Source of the DNA: Ulota crispa
Taxonomy: Eukaryota; Streptophyta; Bryopsida; Orthotrichales; Orthotrichaceae
DNA length: 64,000 bases
Assembly (NCBI GenBank): GCA_963920765.1
Contig: OY987244.1
Span: 30,732,358 to 30,796,357, forward strand
Reading direction: 5' to 3'
Part shown: in pieces, positions 62,176 to 64,000 of the stretch
How the letters are laid out: each line of letters begins with the position of its first letter
How positions within the stretch are numbered: the stretch's first letter is position 1
Notes under the pieces: generated by a model
Database searches by the model: none
Told to the model about the DNA's origin: nothing
What the model saw: only the letters and a program-made list of their open reading frames with translations
Position numbers and translations under genes: made by a program

Positions 62176-62580
62176 GGGAATTACTACAGCGACACCCTAA
62201 ATTGCTAACAAGGCACCCCCTTCTGAGAATGAATATGTGATTTTTAATGCTAATTTTGCTGGTTTTTTATTTGAATCAAAAGATTGGTTGCACTTTTATC
62301 ATTCTAAGGCTATACTAAAAAAAAAAGGTGTGATTCAATTTCAAACTAAAAATATAGGACTTTTGTTTTACTTAAAGCAAAAATATATCAAAAAATAGTA
62401 TTGGTGCAATAACATTTCAATTTTTTTGGTATTAATCATGTTTTCTTTCAAGGAGGTGATAATGTTGTGATTGAATGAATGAAGGACCACTTAATAAATC
62501 AAAAACAGCACTAAATTATCAAATTTTGTGCTCAGAAGAGGTGTCCTATTAGCAATTTAGGGTGTTGCTGTAGTAATTCC
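62176..62580. mobile_element. Palindromic MITE Q, Mutator-like by its ends
   Basis: Begins GGGAATTACTACAGCGACAC and ends TGTTGCTGTAGTAATTCC. Further inverted blocks CCCTAAATTGCTAA against TTAGCAATTTAGGG. Flanks are TA-repeats, so the duplication size is not readable. Confidence 0.78.
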
Positions 62581-63520
62581 TTATATATATAATAATAATT
62601 ATTACTATTATTATTATTTTAAATTACTTATTTATTGAATGACCATTTTGTCATGATGTCAAACATAGTCCACTATTTCCTTTTTATTTCTTCTTTTCCT
62701 TACCTACTCTTCCTTTATTTTCTTTATTTCACTTGGCTTAACTTCCTTAACTTAAAGCGTTTATAATCTTGAAAAAAGTATGGTTAGGATCATCATTAAA
62801 TGATCATCTATATAATATAGAATTTCCCCTTTTTCTTGAAATAACTCCTAAACATGGTGTAATATGGTGGATTTAGTGAAAAAAAGTGTTGGATTTAGGA
62901 ATTTTCTCTATTTAGATACCTTATGTAATAAGTGATTACTACTATTTCATTATTTTGTCCTTGTTCATGTAGTGAGACAAACCCAACCCCACTATGGGCC
63001 AACCTTTGACTAGTGTTTGTCCAACACACTTCCAACTCTTTGAGGCCATTAATTGGCTTAGGACAAAGAGGTTTTGTATTGACAAAAGTTTCATCTGAAG
63101 AAGTTTGTAAACAACAAACTTAGTGAAAGTTTGTTGTTTTTCAATAATCATAATTCCGTGCACATCATTCAGAAGCAAGTATTTATCATGAACATAATAA
63201 ACCTAGTAATCAAAGTACAATGAAAATCATTCAAACATCATAAGTTCTTTGCTACAACGAACTCTATACCACACTAGGGGGCTTTGTACATGGACTATTT
63301 TATCACAAAAATCTAGCTTCATCTTAATGCATATTATATCATGGTGAAACAAGCTTTTGTTGTGGAAATATAATTTCATAGTAGAATCAACGTTTTGAAC
63401 TTGAAGGCAACAAAAGAGTCATCACAGTTTTGCACAGAAATGGTTCTCCAACCTTGAAGATTATACTGCCTAGCTACACCGTCTTAACAAATAATTATCC
63501 TAATTGTGAGAAAGCAGAAT
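62581..63520. other. Gene-free region
   Basis: An AT microsatellite follows at 62581-62620; no gene or RNA recognised. Confidence 0.35.
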
Positions 63521-63521
63521 A

Positions 63522-63798
63522 CATAACATTCAGTAGCGCTACTAAGCGCTGCCCTCCCTCTAGATGAAATGGTGTGGAATCTTCCATACCCGTCTTTAGC
63601 TATGGGGACACTTGGCTGAATTTGTCAGAGAGTTTATGAAAGAGAGGCTCAGTTTAGTGCACATATGTCAATGTGGGGGCTAGTCATGTCAAAAAAATTA
63701 TTAAAAATAAATAAATAAATAGTGTGTCAAGATGAAGTTTGTGGATGATACCTGAAGAGAGGGAAAGGTAGCCTCTCTTCAGGCTACTGAATGTCATG
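63522..63798. mobile_element. N-family element, copy 2 (inverted)
   Basis: Ends CATAACATTCAGTAGCGC and GGCTACTGAATGTCATG. Reverse-orientation relative of 31872-32283. Where copy 1 has a 110-bp ATT array, this copy has a short AAATAAATAAATAAATA run. Confidence 0.75.
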
Positions 63799-64000
63799 CT
63801 TTATATATATCACAATGAATGCATCAGCTTATATACAAAAATCAACAATTCTCTGTTCAGCACCTGCCAAAAGTATCTTAATTCAAATGTTTGATAGCAT
63901 GACAAAAAGAGGAAAGCAAGTAGTACACACTCTACTAACAGACACTTCCTCGCAATCAGCACCGTAAGCCTATGCCTGCAAAAACCATAATGATCGATAA

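Overview
This is nuclear DNA of a land plant. The evidence is multi-exon genes with plant-specific architectures (a calcium-dependent protein kinase, a LysM receptor-like kinase, a plant ANTH clathrin adaptor), an elongator tRNA-Met gene with its short intron, and GC-rich exons in AT-rich intergenic DNA crowded with non-autonomous DNA transposons. Five protein genes in 64 kb, introns of about 0.1-0.9 kb and a LysM gene split by two introns fit a compact genome, perhaps a bryophyte or other seedless plant. The species cannot be read from the sequence and I hold that guess loosely.

Layout. From 971 to 5058 (+) lies a complete 12-exon group IV CDPK (567 aa). From 7213 to 10441 (+) lie remains of a pyrophosphate-dependent phosphofructokinase beta subunit gene, broken by stops, frameshifts and at least four inserted small transposons. 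From 10.4 to 15.5 kb there is mostly AT-rich DNA with repeat families. From 16233 to 19390 (-) is a LysM receptor-like kinase of the LYR/LYK4-5 pseudokinase type (692 aa, 3 exons), trailed by decayed copies of its own 3' end. From 20 to 37.8 kb there are no protein genes, only MITEs, foldbacks and satellites. From 37887 to 41375 (-) is a two-exon membrane-anchored dual-specificity-phosphatase-like gene whose 2.76 kb intron holds two tRNA genes (Val-TAC and intron-containing Met-CAT) and four MITEs. From 44927 to 47136 (-) is an ANTH-domain clathrin assembly gene with a 347 bp tandem duplication just upstream. From 48 to 55.7 kb are repeats. From 55888 to 59947 (-) is an eight-exon SMG9-like nonsense-mediated-decay gene. 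The rest is repeat-rich.

The five protein genes have unrelated roles (calcium signalling, chitin/Nod-type ligand perception, phosphatase, endocytosis, mRNA surveillance); this is ordinary eukaryotic gene order, not an operon. What ties the window together is its transposon ecology. I can separate at least four classes by termini and target-site duplications: TTAA-flanked elements with CCC...GGG ends (piggyBac-like), TA-flanked elements ending AGGTAG, 9-bp-duplication elements with long inverted repeats (Mutator-like), and CACTA-type elements with 3-bp duplications. A Tourist-like family is also present. No element in the window encodes a recognisable transposase, so all look non-autonomous. 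I see no new biochemical system; the most unusual feature is the abundance of TTAA/CCC-GGG elements in a land-plant genome.
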